64,000 nucleotides of DNA from Comamonadaceae bacterium PBBC1 (GTDB lineage: Bacteria > Pseudomonadota > Gammaproteobacteria > Burkholderiales > Burkholderiaceae_C), in NCBI GenBank assembly GCA_002256145.1, contig NKIP01000004.1, positions 186,001 through 250,000 of the forward strand, read 5' to 3'. The notes beneath the pieces are model-generated. The model was not told where the DNA came from. It saw nothing but the letters and a program-made list of their open reading frames with translations, and did not search any database. Position 1 is the stretch's first letter; every line of letters begins with the position of its first letter. Made by a program: the position numbers and the translations under genes. Shown piece by piece: positions 44,494 to 52,434 of the stretch.

Positions 44494-45087
44494 ATGAATT
44501 TGCGCATCACTTCCCTGCTTTTATGGGCACTGTCTGCTTTGACATTTCAGGCACAGGCCCAGCCCTCAGAACAAGACATTCAAAACGGCAAAACCAAATC
44601 CCAAGTGTGTGCCGCCTGCCACGGGGCTGATGGCAACTCAAGCCATGGCGAATTTCCCAATTTGGCAGGCCAATCGTGGCGCTACATCTATGTCCAACTC
44701 AAAGATTACAAAGAAGGCCGCCGCAACCATGCCGTCATGACCGCCATGGCCTCGCCCCTGAGCCGTCAAGACATGATCGACATCGGCAACTTCTTTGCAG
44801 CACAAAAAGCCAAACCTTCCGCGTTCAAGGCCGACGAAACAAAAATCGCTCTCGGCCGCGCCAAAGCCAATGAAACCCTCTGCGCCATGTGCCACCTTGG
44901 CGGCTTTGCGGGTCAGAACGAGATTCCACGCGTCGCAGGTCAGCAATACGAGTACATCGTCAAACAGATGACCGATTTCAAAGCACGCACCCGCACCAAC
45001 GATGCTGGCAACATGACCAGTGTGGCGCAAACCTTGTCTGAAAAAGACATCGAAAACCTCGCGCACTACATCACCAGTTTGCGTTGA
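44494..45087 (+). CDS. Di-heme cytochrome c, periplasmic
   Basis: 197 residues. The signal peptide ends near FQAQAQ. Two class I c-type domains carry the heme sites CAACH (Cys39, Cys42, His43) and CAMCH (Cys130, Cys133, His134). Distal Met candidates lie in VMTAMASPLS and NMTSVAQTLS. It resembles the cytochrome c4 type. Its place after a PQQ alcohol dehydrogenase suggests it takes electrons from that enzyme to the terminal oxidase. Confidence 0.92.
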   Translation: MNLRITSLLLWALSALTFQAQAQPSEQDIQNGKTKSQVCAACHGADGNSSHGEFPNLAGQSWRYIYVQLKDYKEGRRNHAVMTAMASPLSRQDMIDIGNFFAAQKAKPSAFKADETKIALGRAKANETLCAMCHLGGFAGQNEIPRVAGQQYEYIVKQMTDFKARTRTNDAGNMTSVAQTLSEKDIENLAHYITSLR

Positions 45088-45241
45088 TCCACGCACCTGA
45101 AAGCGGGTGCGCCAGGGTCTGAAAAGTATTTTTCTGGGGCCTGCGGGCTTGTATGAGCCGCTGCGGGCGCGGTAAGAGCGCAGTAAGAGCGCAAAAAGGA
45201 AACTCAATTCAAGGGTGCAAAAGGCGATAAAAAGGCCCGCG

Positions 45242-45474
45242 TCAATTGATGGACGCGACCCAGTTATCCACCATCAAGCCCGGCACGCGGGCAAACTCTG
45301 CATGGTTGTTGGTGACGACCACCAGCCCTTCGCTGCGGGCATGGGCGGCGATGTGCAAATCGTTCACGCCGATGTGCTAGCCTGCTTTTTCAAGATCGCT
45401 GCGGATCGCGCCACAGTGCTGTGACGCTTTGCCAGATAGATCACGATGCTCATGTCCTGCTGGTATTTCATCAT
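45242..45474 (-). pseudogene. Decayed VapC toxin gene (PIN domain)
   Basis: The ATG at 45474 overlaps the vapB stop (TGATG). The N-terminal part reads MMKYQQDMSIVIYLAKR, as in VapC (MxYxLDTNxxIYLxK). After that the VapC frame is lost: a second frame carries CGAIRSDLEKAG, a TAG stop, then HIGVNDLHIAAHARSEGLV and VTNNHAEFARVPGL, which is the VapC C-terminus. The total is 233 bp where about 400 bp are expected, so roughly 160 bp is missing, with a frameshift and a stop. No functional toxin can be made. Confidence 0.85.
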
Positions 45475-45707
45475 CAGAGCGCCTCACGCTCGGGCTGCGT
45501 TTGCGAGGCACGTTCCGGCAAAAATTCGTCGCTGACCTTGGGGCCTTTCGTGAAAAACTGGTCCCACGAACGCCCCACAGGCGGGATGATCCGATCCAGC
45601 CCACGGGCGCGAACCTCCACCTTTTTGACATTCTCAGGCAGACGCAAATCAGCAGGCAAACGAATCGCTTGCGTGCGATTGTTGGTGAACACGGTGGTGG
45701 TGATCAT
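45474..45707 (-). CDS. vapB: VapB-family antitoxin
   Basis: 77 residues from the ATG at 45707 (or 81 from 45719). The AbrB-like N-terminus MITTTVFTNNRTQAIRLPAD is typical of VapB; the C-terminal half (SWDQFFTKGPKVSDEFLPER) normally blocks VapC. The gene appears intact although its toxin partner is destroyed. It may be a relic or still bind its own operator. Confidence 0.85.
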   Translation of the reverse strand: MITTTVFTNNRTQAIRLPADLRLPENVKKVEVRARGLDRIIPPVGRSWDQFFTKGPKVSDEFLPERASQTQPEREAL

Positions 45708-45752
45708 GGCCGCCTGCATTTGGGATGGAACATCACTATATGGCCATCACCG

Positions 45753-45848
45753 AACTGTCCCCACAGGCCGTGCCCAAAGCTGTGGACAAGTGCAGGGATA
45801 AGCCAAAAAAACAACGCCCCGCTTGGGCTGGCGGGGTGTGCTTAAAAA
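45753..45848. repeat. 96-bp direct repeat, copy 1 (contains a terminator-like hairpin)
   Basis: This 96-bp block matches 48305-48400 at 87 of 96 positions in the same orientation. It begins AACTGTCCCC, contains GCCCAAAGCTGTGGACAAG, and ends with a GC hairpin (CCCCGC...GCGGGG) and a short A-run. A shortened match to its first part occurs at 41646-41670. Confidence 0.85.
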
Positions 45849-45987
45849 GCAAGCAACCTGAGAGACGCGTGCAGTCTCACCCACGATGACGCGAATGGCG
45901 ATGATATATTTAAATACTTAAATAGCAAAAATCACCATAAATACTGTCACCAACCCTCGCAACATCCTGACGACCGCTTGGGCGGGC

Positions 45988-46353
45988 ATGCTGGCTGTTT
46001 TGCTGGCCATGCTGCTGATCGATCCGCTCCAGCACGCCATGGCCGGGCAATACGAAGCACTCACCCACACCCTGCAACACGACCCCGGCACCTTGGGCCT
46101 GCACGTATTGATCGACATGCTGTGTGCGAACACGCTCATGCAAGTTGGCATCCAGGTGTTTGGCAGCCCTGCGTGGCGCAGCTTTGTGCTGGTCATCACC
46201 GCGCTTTACGGCTTGTTTTTCCTGACCCACCAAGTGGTGCATGTGGCGGGCGGCGAAGCACTGGGCCTGCACACGGTGCTGGATGTGACACACCACCTGC
46301 TGGCGGTGGCGGGCGTGGTGGCAGCGCACCAATGGCGCAAAGCGTCAGCCTGA
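45988..46353 (+). CDS. Small membrane protein of unknown function
   Basis: 121 residues from the ATG at 45988. Three or four hydrophobic segments (about 1-15, 38-58, 65-85, 95-115) and several His residues (LTHQVVHVAGG, LHTVLDVTHHLLAVAG). I do not recognise a family. The first helix starts at the first residue, so the true start may be upstream, but the only in-frame codons there are rare starts such as ATA. It lies inside the interval bracketed by the two 96-bp repeats. Confidence 0.55.
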   Translation: MLAVLLAMLLIDPLQHAMAGQYEALTHTLQHDPGTLGLHVLIDMLCANTLMQVGIQVFGSPAWRSFVLVITALYGLFFLTHQVVHVAGGEALGLHTVLDVTHHLLAVAGVVAAHQWRKASA

Positions 46354-46437
46354 CGACACATTCATAAACCTTGGCCATTCCCTTGCAGTAGGCCCCTCAA
46401 CGATTCAATCCGATACCCGCTTCATCAAGGAAAAACA

Positions 46438-47011
46438 TTGACCACCCAACACTCCCCAGCTGTGATTTCGTCCCTGTGGGCCGACACCCAAGCCGCAGAC
46501 TTCACGATGCCGTCTGACCCGCTGACCTGCACGCTGCTGCGCACGCTGGCAGCCAGCAAGCCGGGGGCAGTTTCTGGAGCTGGGCTCGGGCACGGGTTTG
46601 TCCACCGCTTGGCTGCTTGACGGCATGGACACCCACGCCACACTGACCACCGTGGACAACGACGCCAGCCTGTTGGAAATACTCAACCGGCACTTGGGAC
46701 ACGATGCACGCCTGAAGGTGGTTTGTGCCGATGGCGATGAATTCCTGCGGCATGCGCAAGGCCAGCAATATGACTATGTCTTTGCCGACACTTGGTCTGG
46801 CAAATACCGCCTGCTGGACGAAGCCCTGGCTCTGGTGAAGCCCGGCGGTTTGTATGTCATTGATGACATGCTGCCGCAGCCCAACTGGCCAGAAGGTCAT
46901 GCCGACAAGGTCGAAGCCCTGCTGCTCACCCTGCATGCAATGCCAGGTTGGCGTGTGACCCAGATGGATTGGGCCAGTGGGGTGGTGGTGGCTGTGCGCG
47001 CTCAAAATTAA
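46438..47011 (+). pseudogene. SAM-dependent methyltransferase gene with a frameshift
   Basis: The N-terminal part reads MTTQHSPAVISSLWADTQAADFTM from a TTG at 46438 with AAGG upstream. The methyltransferase motif I continues in another frame: GQFLELGSGTGLSTAWLLDGMD, then TTVDNDASLLE, YDYVFADTWSGKYRLLDEAL and VKPGGLYVIDDMLPQ. The switch lies at a run of five G at 46563-46567; removing one G restores a single 190-residue frame. The cause is mutation, a phase-variable tract or a base-call error. Substrate unknown. Confidence 0.8.
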
Positions 47012-47028
47012 CAAGCAAACTGAACACC

Positions 47029-47511
47029 ATGAGCTTGAAACAGACTGCACTAACGGTTCAGCTTGCACACTTTCCCGGCGATCTTCAAGCCGTACAAGCC
47101 ATTTTTCGGGAATATGTGCAAAGCCCAAAAGCTGACTTGGGCTTTCAGAACTACGAAACCGAGTTCGCTCACTTGCCTGGGGCCTATACGGCACCAAAGG
47201 GTTGCGTGATGCTGGTACGCCACCAAGGCGACGTGGTGGGCTGCGCCGCGCTAAGACCTATCAATGAAAGTACGTGCGAACTCAAACGCGTTTACCTCAG
47301 GCCCTCCGTTCGTGGACATCAAGGTGGAAGGCTGTTGGTTCAGGCCATGATGAATCACGCACGCAGCATCGAATATCAGCGCATGTGCCTGGATGTGCTA
47401 CCAGAATTCGAGACGGCACAACAACTTTACGAAAAGCTGGGTTTTAGGGACGCCCCAGCCGTGGCCTACAACCCTGTGCCGGGTACAAGGTTCATGGCAC
47501 TGATACTTTAA
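47029..47511 (+). CDS. GNAT family N-acetyltransferase
   Basis: 160 residues. The GNAT fold is recognisable: VMLVRHQGDVVGCAALRPI, the acetyl-CoA loop LKRVYLRPSVRGHQGGRLLVQAMM (R-x-x-x-G-x-G/A type) and CLDVLPEFETAQQLYEKLGF. The substrate is not predictable. It starts 17 bp after the frameshifted methyltransferase gene. Confidence 0.88.
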   Translation: MSLKQTALTVQLAHFPGDLQAVQAIFREYVQSPKADLGFQNYETEFAHLPGAYTAPKGCVMLVRHQGDVVGCAALRPINESTCELKRVYLRPSVRGHQGGRLLVQAMMNHARSIEYQRMCLDVLPEFETAQQLYEKLGFRDAPAVAYNPVPGTRFMALIL

Positions 47512-47600
47512 GTGCCTCAGCCCGCGTGAATGAGTTCATAACTGCCCATCACACCATGCCAGAGTCAGCCATGAAAAAGTTATGCAAATCTTTTGAAAAG

Positions 47601-47630
47601 CATTTTGGTATCAAATATAATACCAAAATG
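47601..47630. promoter_or_regulatory. Perfect inverted repeat over the PIN-toxin start codon (operator)
   Basis: Arms of 11 bp, CATTTTGGTAT (47601-47611) and ATACCAAAATG (47620-47630), are separated by 8 bp. The right arm contains the ATG of the toxin gene at 47628. This position suits an autoregulatory operator for the downstream ribbon-helix-helix antitoxin. In mRNA the same repeat would fold and hide the start codon. Confidence 0.7.
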
Positions 47631-48050
47631 AGTCTGCCGCCACGCATCATTTTGGACACCAATGTGTTATTCAGTGCTTTGCGCTCACGACTGGGCGTGT
47701 CATTCCAGCTACTCAGCATGGTGGGGCAATCCCGGTTTGAACTGCAGGTGTCAGCCCCCCTGATTGCCGAATACGAGGCCGTACTCAAACGGGGACAACT
47801 GGCGTTGTCAGACACTCAAATTGACGATGTGATCGATTTTGTATGTGCTCAAAGCGAGCATCACAAATTTTTTTATCTCTGGCGTCCTGTTCTCAAAGAC
47901 CCGGACGACGACTTTTTGCTGGAGCTGGCTGTCAAATCGCAAGCCAGCATCGTCACCTGGAATGTCGCTGACTTCAAAAAAGCCAACACCTTAGGGGTCG
48001 AGGTCATCACGCCCAAACAATTATTTCAACTATTGGAGAACCCGCCATGA
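47628..48050 (+). CDS. PIN-family toxin of a toxin-antitoxin pair (COG1569 type)
   Basis: 140 residues from the ATG at 47628. The PIN nuclease pattern is intact: RIILDTNVLFSAL (first Asp), LIAEYEAVL (Glu), DPDDDFLLELAV (Asp pair) and the final VTWNVADF (Asp). Such proteins are Mg-dependent RNases. The upstream in-frame ATG at 47526 would add 34 residues outside the family and is not preferred. The antitoxin start overlaps its stop (ATGA), so this is a toxin-first module. Confidence 0.88.
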   Translation: MSLPPRIILDTNVLFSALRSRLGVSFQLLSMVGQSRFELQVSAPLIAEYEAVLKRGQLALSDTQIDDVIDFVCAQSEHHKFFYLWRPVLKDPDDDFLLELAVKSQASIVTWNVADFKKANTLGVEVITPKQLFQLLENPP

Positions 48051-48283
48051 GCACCATCAGCATCCGCCTGCCCGACTCACTGCATAACATGGCCAAAACC
48101 ATGGCCAGCCAGGATCACATCTCGATGAACCAGTTCATCGCCAGTGCTGTCGCCGAAAAGGTTTCCGCTTTGGCCACTGAAACGTATCTCAAAGAACGCG
48201 CCGAGCGCGCCAGTCTGACCAAATTCATTGCCGCGTTGGACGCTGTGCCTGCACAGGCCCCCGATGCACACGACTTGCGCTAA
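48047..48283 (+). CDS. Ribbon-helix-helix antitoxin (HicB-type C-terminal fold)
   Basis: 78 residues: MSTISIRLPDSLHNMAKTMASQ and HISMNQFIASAVAEKVSAL form a ribbon-helix-helix DNA-binding domain. The C-terminal tail (RASLTKFIAALDAVPAQAPD) should bind the toxin. Its ATG overlaps the toxin stop. It probably represses its own operon through the inverted repeat at 47601-47630. Confidence 0.85.
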   Translation: MSTISIRLPDSLHNMAKTMASQDHISMNQFIASAVAEKVSALATETYLKERAERASLTKFIAALDAVPAQAPDAHDLR

Positions 48284-48304
48284 TCAAACCAACGTACCGT
48301 TAAA

Positions 48305-48400
48305 ACTGTCCCCAAACCCCGTGCCCAAAGTTGTGGACAAGTGCAGGGACAAGCTCCAAAAACAACGCCCCGCTTGGGCTGGCGGGGCGTGCTTAAAAAA
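48305..48400. repeat. 96-bp direct repeat, copy 2 (contains a terminator-like hairpin)
   Basis: Same length and orientation as 45753-45848 with nine mismatches and no gaps. The hairpin CGCCCCGC / GCGGGGCG (8 bp) followed by CTTAAAAA sits between the RHH antitoxin gene (+) and the parC 3' end (-) and probably terminates transcription there. Confidence 0.85.
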
Positions 48401-48430
48401 TGTGCAGCAAGGGGGCTCTACTTCAAAACC

Positions 48431-50812
48431 TCACTCCACCCGCGTCACACGATTCGGCTTGAAGCCTAGATCGGCCACTTTGCCCTTCTTGGCCCGTGCC
48501 GCTTTGGCGTTGTTGAGGCTGCGGATTTCCAGGGTTTCTTCGCGCTCTTTGCCGCCTCGGCCGATGCCTTCGATCTTGACGCTGCGGGTGTAAGCCGCCG
48601 CTCCGGCCAAGGTGTCTTTGGCTTCCAGGTCGATGAGCATCAGGCCCCGGCCGCCTTTTTCCATGGTCTTGAGTTCGCTGATCTCAAACGTCAGCACTCG
48701 GCCGCCTGCACTGGCGCAGCAGACGCTGGTCGCCGCGGGCATAGGCTGTTTATCGGCAGGCACGGTGGCACTGCTGCCGCTCACATGGCTGGGGGCGCAG
48801 ATGGTTTCACCCTCGCCCAGGCTGATGAAGGCTTTGCCCGCTTTGTTGCGCGAAATCATGTTCTCGACCGAGGCCTTGAAGCCGTAGCCGCCTGAGCCGC
48901 TGAGCAGCAGCGTGGCGTTGGCCGGGCCTGCAAAGTAGTGGGCGGGTTGCGTGCCGGTTTCCAGATCGATGAGGGTGGTGATCGGCTGGCCATCGCCGCG
49001 TGCGCCGGGCAAGGTGGCCACGGGCACGCTGTAGATGCGGCCTGTCCCATTTTTGGCCGTGCCAAAGATCAGCAGCGTGTCCACCGTGCGGCATTCAAAA
49101 GTGCCATACAGACTGTCGCCCGCCTTGAAGGCGAAGCTGGTGGCGTCGTGGCCGTGTCCCGTGCGAGCACGGACCCAGCCTTTTTCCGACACGACCACCG
49201 TCACCGGCTCGTCCACCACCTTGACTTCGGCCACGGCTTTTTTCTCTTCCTGGATCAGCGTGCGGCGCGGGTCGGCAAAGGTTTTGGCATCGGCCTCGAT
49301 CTCTTTGATCATCAGGCGGCGCAGCGCGGTGGGGCTGCCCAGAATCTCTTCGAGCTTGCCCTGCTCCGCACGCAGTTCGCTCAGCTCTTGCTCGATCTTG
49401 ATGGCTTCCAAACGGGCCAGTTGGCGCAGGCGAATCTCCAGGATGTCTTCGGCCTGGCGGTCGCTGAGCTTGAAGGCTTCGATCAGCGCGGGCTTGGGCT
49501 CGTCGCTGTGGCGAATGATGTGTATCACCTCGTCGATGTTCAGCAAAACCAGCTGGCGGCCTTCCAGAATGTGGATGCGGTCCAGCACCTTGTTCAGGCG
49601 GTGCTGGCTGCGGCGGGTGATGGTGGTCTGGCGGAAGCTGATCCACTCCACCAGCATCTGGCGCAGCGATTTTTGAATCGGCTTGCCGTCGATGCCCACG
49701 GACGTCATATTGATCGGCGCAGACGTTTCCAAGCTGGTGTGGGCCAGCAAGGCGGTGATGAGTTCGCTCTGTTCGATGCGGCTGGTCTTGGGCTCGAACA
49801 CCAGGCGCACGGCGGCGTCTTTGCTCGATTCGTCACGCACCACGTCCAGCACGGCCAGCATGCTGGCTTTGAGCTGCATCTGGTCGGTGCTGAGCGCTTT
49901 TTTACCGGCTTTGACTTTGGGGTTGGTGAGTTCTTCGATCTCTTCGAGCACGCGCTGCGAGCTGACGCCTTGCGGCAACTCGGTCACCACCAGCTGCCAT
50001 TGGCCACGGGCGAGTTCTTCGATCTTCCAGCGGGCGCGCACTTTGAGGCTGCCGCGCCCCGTCCGGTAGGCGTCGGCGATGTCGCTGGCCGGGCTGATGA
50101 TCTGGCCGCCACCGGGGTAATCGGGGCCGGGAATGATGGCCATCAACTCGCTGTCGCTCAGCTTGTCGTTGCGGATCAAGGCCACGCAGGCATCGGCCAC
50201 TTCGCGCAGGTTGTGGCTGGGGATCTCGGTGGCCAGGCCCACAGCGATGCCGCTCGCGCCATTGAGCAAGCTGAAGGGCAATCGGGCAGGCAGCTGGCGC
50301 GGCTCTTCGGTGGAGCCGTCGTAGTTGGGGACGAAGTCCACCGTGCCCATGTCGATCTCGTCGAGCAGCAAGCTGGTGATGCGCGACAGCCGCGCTTCGG
50401 TGTAACGCATGGCGGCCGCGCCGTCTCCGTCGCGCGAGCCAAAATTGCCCTGGCCGTCGATCAGCGGGTAGCGCTGCGAAAAGTCCTGCGCCATGCGCAC
50501 CAGGGCGTCATACGCCGCCGTGTCGCCGTGCGGGTGGTAACGACCCAGCACATCGCCCACCACACGGGCGCTTTTAACGGGCTTGGCGGCGGTGTTGTTG
50601 TTCGGGCCGCTGTACGACAAACCCATGCGGTCCATCGAGTACAAAATGCGGCGCTGCACCGGCTTTTGGCCGTCACACACATCGGGCAAGGCGCGGCCTT
50701 TAACGACGCTCAATGCGTATTCCAAATAGGCCCGCTGGGCGTAGGCGCCCAGGTGGTCACCTTCGGGGGCGGCGGGTTGAAGTGAAGCTTCAGAGGTCAG
50801 CAAATCGGTCAT
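48431..50812 (-). CDS. parC: DNA topoisomerase IV subunit A
   Basis: 793 residues. The breakage-reunion domain (about 25-480) has catalytic Tyr137 ([11 protein letters not shown]) and the quinolone-region helix [19 protein letters not shown] coiled-coil tower region precedes the C-terminal beta-pinwheel (about 500-760), which lacks a GyrA box; this favours ParC. parE nearby supports this. At the E. coli ParC positions Ser80 and Glu84 it has Thr98 and Asp102. The ATG at 50812 is the family start. Confidence 0.95.
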   Translation of the reverse strand: MTDLLTSEASLQPAAPEGDHLGAYAQRAYLEYALSVVKGRALPDVCDGQKPVQRRILYSMDRMGLSYSGPNNNTAAKPVKSARVVGDVLGRYHPHGDTAAYDALVRMAQDFSQRYPLIDGQGNFGSRDGDGAAAMRYTEARLSRITSLLLDEIDMGTVDFVPNYDGSTEEPRQLPARLPFSLLNGASGIAVGLATEIPSHNLREVADACVALIRNDKLSDSELMAIIPGPDYPGGGQIISPASDIADAYRTGRGSLKVRARWKIEELARGQWQLVVTELPQGVSSQRVLEEIEELTNPKVKAGKKALSTDQMQLKASMLAVLDVVRDESSKDAAVRLVFEPKTSRIEQSELITALLAHTSLETSAPINMTSVGIDGKPIQKSLRQMLVEWISFRQTTITRRSQHRLNKVLDRIHILEGRQLVLLNIDEVIHIIRHSDEPKPALIEAFKLSDRQAEDILEIRLRQLARLEAIKIEQELSELRAEQGKLEEILGSPTALRRLMIKEIEADAKTFADPRRTLIQEEKKAVAEVKVVDEPVTVVVSEKGWVRARTGHGHDATSFAFKAGDSLYGTFECRTVDTLLIFGTAKNGTGRIYSVPVATLPGARGDGQPITTLIDLETGTQPAHYFAGPANATLLLSGSGGYGFKASVENMISRNKAGKAFISLGEGETICAPSHVSGSSATVPADKQPMPAATSVCCASAGGRVLTFEISELKTMEKGGRGLMLIDLEAKDTLAGAAAYTRSVKIEGIGRGGKEREETLEIRSLNNAKAARAKKGKVADLGFKPNRVTRVE

Positions 50813-50900
50813 TTTTTCTGCGAATTATTGGTTTTGCGTTGGGGTGTGGCGGGGGGTTGTGCGGGCTTTGATTTGCCGGGTGGTAAAAAGTGACTGCCCA

Positions 50901-51077
50901 TCACTTGTGCGCCTGCACGCTCAAACCCGTCCACTCTTGGTGAATGTTTTGGGTCAGCACCTGCACCACATCCACCACAGAGCAATACCACTTCTCTTGC
51001 GCGGCATCCCCATGCGAGCGCACGCAGGTGGACTCAAACAGTTTGACAGCTTGGGATGCCTGAGTGTGCAAATTCAT
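50901..51077 (-). pseudogene. Remnant of a DinD/BRO-N-like gene
   Basis: A 58-residue frame from the ATG at 51077: MNLHTQASQAVKLFESTCV, then SHGDAAQEKWYCSVVDVVQVL. The piece resembles the start of DinD/BRO-N proteins (KLF...R..WD...E.WYFSVVDVV.VLT), but it ends after another 15 unrelated residues; full relatives are over 250 residues. Its ATG overlaps the stop of the pRiA4b ORF-3-like gene. Probably a deletion remnant. Confidence 0.6.
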
Positions 51078-51667
51078 TTGACTCGGCGCGATTTGGGCTG
51101 CAACTTGGTCACCGCTTTTTGCAGTGCCTCAAAGTCCAGCCAGCCGGGTTCATGCTCACCAAACATGTCCAGCGCCACAGCGTGCTCTGCGTGGGCTTTG
51201 TCGTACCAGACACCGGCCCAGTACTCTGCCCCACCAGGGCCACCGCAGTCTTCGGGTGGGCAACCGTTTTGCGCTTTGAGCAAGTGCGGCAGCGGGGTGT
51301 CGGTCTCCACCACTGCCTTGAGGGTGATGACGTGCTCCCAGTCGTCGCCAAAGTCATACAAATAAAGCAGTTTGTCTTTGGGTGCGGCCATCACGTCTTG
51401 AAGTTTGAAACGTGATTCGTTGTTGGACGGTTCGCCCCAGTTGTCGGCATAGGGCTTTTCAAAGCGGCGGTTGGCCTGCACCCTGTAATAGCGTTCGCTT
51501 TTAAGCGGCACAGCAAAACCATGCATGTGCACGTCTTCCCAACCCATGGAGGCCTGGATCAGTTTGTGAAACTTGGGCAATGGCGTGGCCAGATCGACCA
51601 GCACATCGCGGTAAATAGCGGGTTTGAAATCGCGCAATTCAATGCGCAGTTGGTAAGCCAAAGTCAT
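51074..51667 (-). CDS. Plasmid pRiA4b ORF-3-like protein
   Basis: 197 residues. The family pattern is clear: YQLRIELRDFKPAIYRDVLVD, FHKLIQASMGWEDVHMHGF, LYLYDFGDDWEHVITL and CPPEDCGGPGGAEYW. The family occurs on plasmids and in accessory regions; function is unknown. The ATG at 51667 gives the family N-terminus. It follows the PIN gene by 20 bp on the same strand, inside the patch between parE and parC. Confidence 0.9.
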   Translation of the reverse strand: MTLAYQLRIELRDFKPAIYRDVLVDLATPLPKFHKLIQASMGWEDVHMHGFAVPLKSERYYRVQANRRFEKPYADNWGEPSNNESRFKLQDVMAAPKDKLLYLYDFGDDWEHVITLKAVVETDTPLPHLLKAQNGCPPEDCGGPGGAEYWAGVWYDKAHAEHAVALDMFGEHEPGWLDFEALQKAVTKLQPKSRRVK

Positions 51668-51687
51668 GGGCGATTGAAGCTCAGGGT

Positions 51688-52125
51688 TTAGGGAACGAGC
51701 ACCTTGGGCACCCAACCTTTTGCAGTGGCCCGCTTGGCAAAGCCTTTGGCATCAAAGGTGACCAGCACATCGCAATGTCGGCTGCTGGCGTGGTGCAAGG
51801 CATCGGCAAAGTCGAAACCTTGGCTCAAGGCATCGCAGGCACTTTGCAAGGCTTGACGGTCTTGCATTTGCACCTGAGGCATGCTGAGCAAGTGGTTGAA
51901 CACCTTGGCCACCGTGCGTGCCTCCAGTTTGTAGAACCCACGCAAAACCCACTCCAACTCCAAGGCCACGGTGGTGGCCACGAAGAGGGGTTTGCCACTC
52001 TCGAGCAAGGCACGGGCATGCTCACATTGGAGCGCCGTGGCGGCATCGGTTTGCTCGGCCTGCACGTAGTAACGCGCCAACACATTGGTGTCCAACGCCG
52101 TCAGCTGCGAGGTGCGTTGCTTCAT
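51688..52125 (-). CDS. PIN-domain toxin (VapC-like)
   Basis: 145 residues: TALDTNVLARYYV (first Asp), VATTVALELEWVLRGF (Glu), FDFADALHHASSRH (Asp) and LVTFDAKGF (last Asp) make an intact PIN nuclease site. The ATG at 52125 overlaps the stop of the upstream AbrB-type antitoxin gene (ATGA). Confidence 0.9.
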   Translation of the reverse strand: MKQRTSQLTALDTNVLARYYVQAEQTDAATALQCEHARALLESGKPLFVATTVALELEWVLRGFYKLEARTVAKVFNHLLSMPQVQMQDRQALQSACDALSQGFDFADALHHASSRHCDVLVTFDAKGFAKRATAKGWVPKVLVP

Positions 52126-52358
52126 GGCTTGAGCGCTTGAGCCACATCCCAATCGGCCGCCACGTGCGGCCCCTTGACTTTGACCATGCCAAAACCGGGT
52201 TGGGGCGACTTTTTGGCAGGGACTGCGGGGCGCAAGGTGATACAAGTGGCGTCGGCGCTGAGGTCAAACGTCACCGCTTGCCCGGGCATCAAGCCCAGTT
52301 GCTGGCGCAGGGCTTGCGGAATGGTGACTTGGCCTTTGCTTGTCAGTGTGGAAAGCAT
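52122..52358 (-). CDS. AbrB/MazE/SpoVT-type antitoxin
   Basis: 78 residues. The swapped-hairpin domain is MLSTLTSKGQVTIPQALRQQLGLMPGQAV. The C-terminal part (about 50-78) should bind the PIN toxin. GGAGG 6 nt before the ATG at 52358 fixes the start. It forms an antitoxin-first module with the PIN gene and lies 76 bp after parE. Confidence 0.9.
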   Translation of the reverse strand: MLSTLTSKGQVTIPQALRQQLGLMPGQAVTFDLSADATCITLRPAVPAKKSPQPGFGMVKVKGPHVAADWDVAQALKP

Positions 52359-52434
52359 GGTGGACCTCCGGGTTGATCTGGGTGCGGGTGAAAGCACCAT
52401 TGAATTGTATTACCAAGTAAGAATTGGCACCGAT

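Noticed and set aside
48938..50785. 615-residue open frame on the plus strand opposite parC
   Set aside because: The antisense strand of parC stays open because of codon bias. The translation is rich in His, Gly and Gln with no family similarity, while parC is unambiguous.
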